From contig JBCCFC010000034.1 in NCBI GenBank assembly GCA_039029935.1, positions 1 to 22,981 of the forward strand: a DNA stretch of 22,981 bases, read 5' to 3'. The notes beneath the pieces are model-generated. The model saw nothing but the letters and a program-made list of their open reading frames with translations, had not been told where the DNA came from and did no database searches. This document shows, one piece after another, positions 22,793 to 22,981 of this stretch. Within the stretch, counting starts at the first letter, position 1. Every line of letters starts with the position of its first letter. Position numbers and translations under genes: made by a program. The DNA comes from G039029935 sp039029935 (GTDB lineage: Bacteria; Chloroflexota; Anaerolineae; Caldilineales; Caldilineaceae).

Positions 22793-22981
22793 TCTAGGTT
22801 CGTCACCGCGCGTATGTAATTAAACAAACCCGTTATAAATACGCCGCGAGGCGCAGCTTCCGCCACAGATGCAAATAACAAAATAACAAAAGTGAGCCTT
22901 AGTTCTCGGAATTTACTATATTTGAAAGAATCCTGTTTAGCAATTGTTCAGCAATATCATAGGACGAACCACCCATTAGCC
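22793..22981 (-). other. Decayed-looking region at the window edge
   Basis: On the minus strand an open frame without a start runs from the window edge and stops at 22899 (...NRILSNIVNSEN). A second frame then reads through KYSKFRELRLTFVILLFASVAEAAPRG-type sequence with a hydrophobic stretch before closing at 22672. Neither matches a family I can name. The frame switch suggests a broken gene, perhaps more of the ATPase locus. Confidence 0.3.

Overview
The window looks like a chromosomal piece of a moderate-GC bacterium, most likely a member of the Chloroflexota. This is inferred from the mix of genes: complex I subunits, a long RecJ, orphan PD-(D/E)XK proteins, and heptamer/octamer repeats between genes. 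No rRNA or taxonomic marker is present, so the assignment is tentative. I saw no tRNA, rRNA, CRISPR array, integrase or transposase.

Layout. (1) 1-3662, + strand: the end of a complex I cluster, nuoB, a fused nuoCD, and nuoI with a long Lys/Ala-rich tail, closed by a strong intrinsic terminator. (2) 3637-5477: a sigma70-type promoter whose -35 box overlaps that terminator's loop drives an AAA-ATPase-like/PD-(D/E)XK protein. (3) 5654-10539, + strand: an UPF0173 metallo-hydrolase, a long heptamer-built hairpin, a small four-cysteine protein, an FAD oxidoreductase, a SAM methyltransferase, a coiled-coil PD-(D/E)XK protein and an APH-fold kinase. (4) 10540-14585, + strand: a riboflavin operon (ribD, ribE, ribBA) behind a clear FMN riboswitch, a leader of about 430 nt, and a terminator hairpin whose 3' arm holds the ribD ribosome-binding site. 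(5) 14624-18367, - strand: an extended RecJ and, upstream of it, a RecB/Cas4-like nuclease with Fe-S cysteines, separated by inverted octamer-repeat blocks. (6) 18499-18930, +: an unrecognised acidic protein made of two 59-residue repeats, ending at paired terminator hairpins. (7) 19098-22981, - strand: another PD-(D/E)XK protein, a type I sulfatase, and two broken pieces of heavy-metal P-type ATPases in the order C-terminal piece, then N-terminal piece.

How it fits together. The riboflavin operon makes the precursor of FMN and FAD, used by complex I and by the FAD oxidoreductase here, and the riboswitch gives feedback control by FMN. RecJ and the Fe-S nuclease form a plausible DNA-repair neighbourhood. 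The right end is decaying. The items most worth a second look are the riboswitch leader architecture, the two-repeat protein with its uneven DNA divergence, the transition-only heptamer hairpin and the permuted ATPase fragments.
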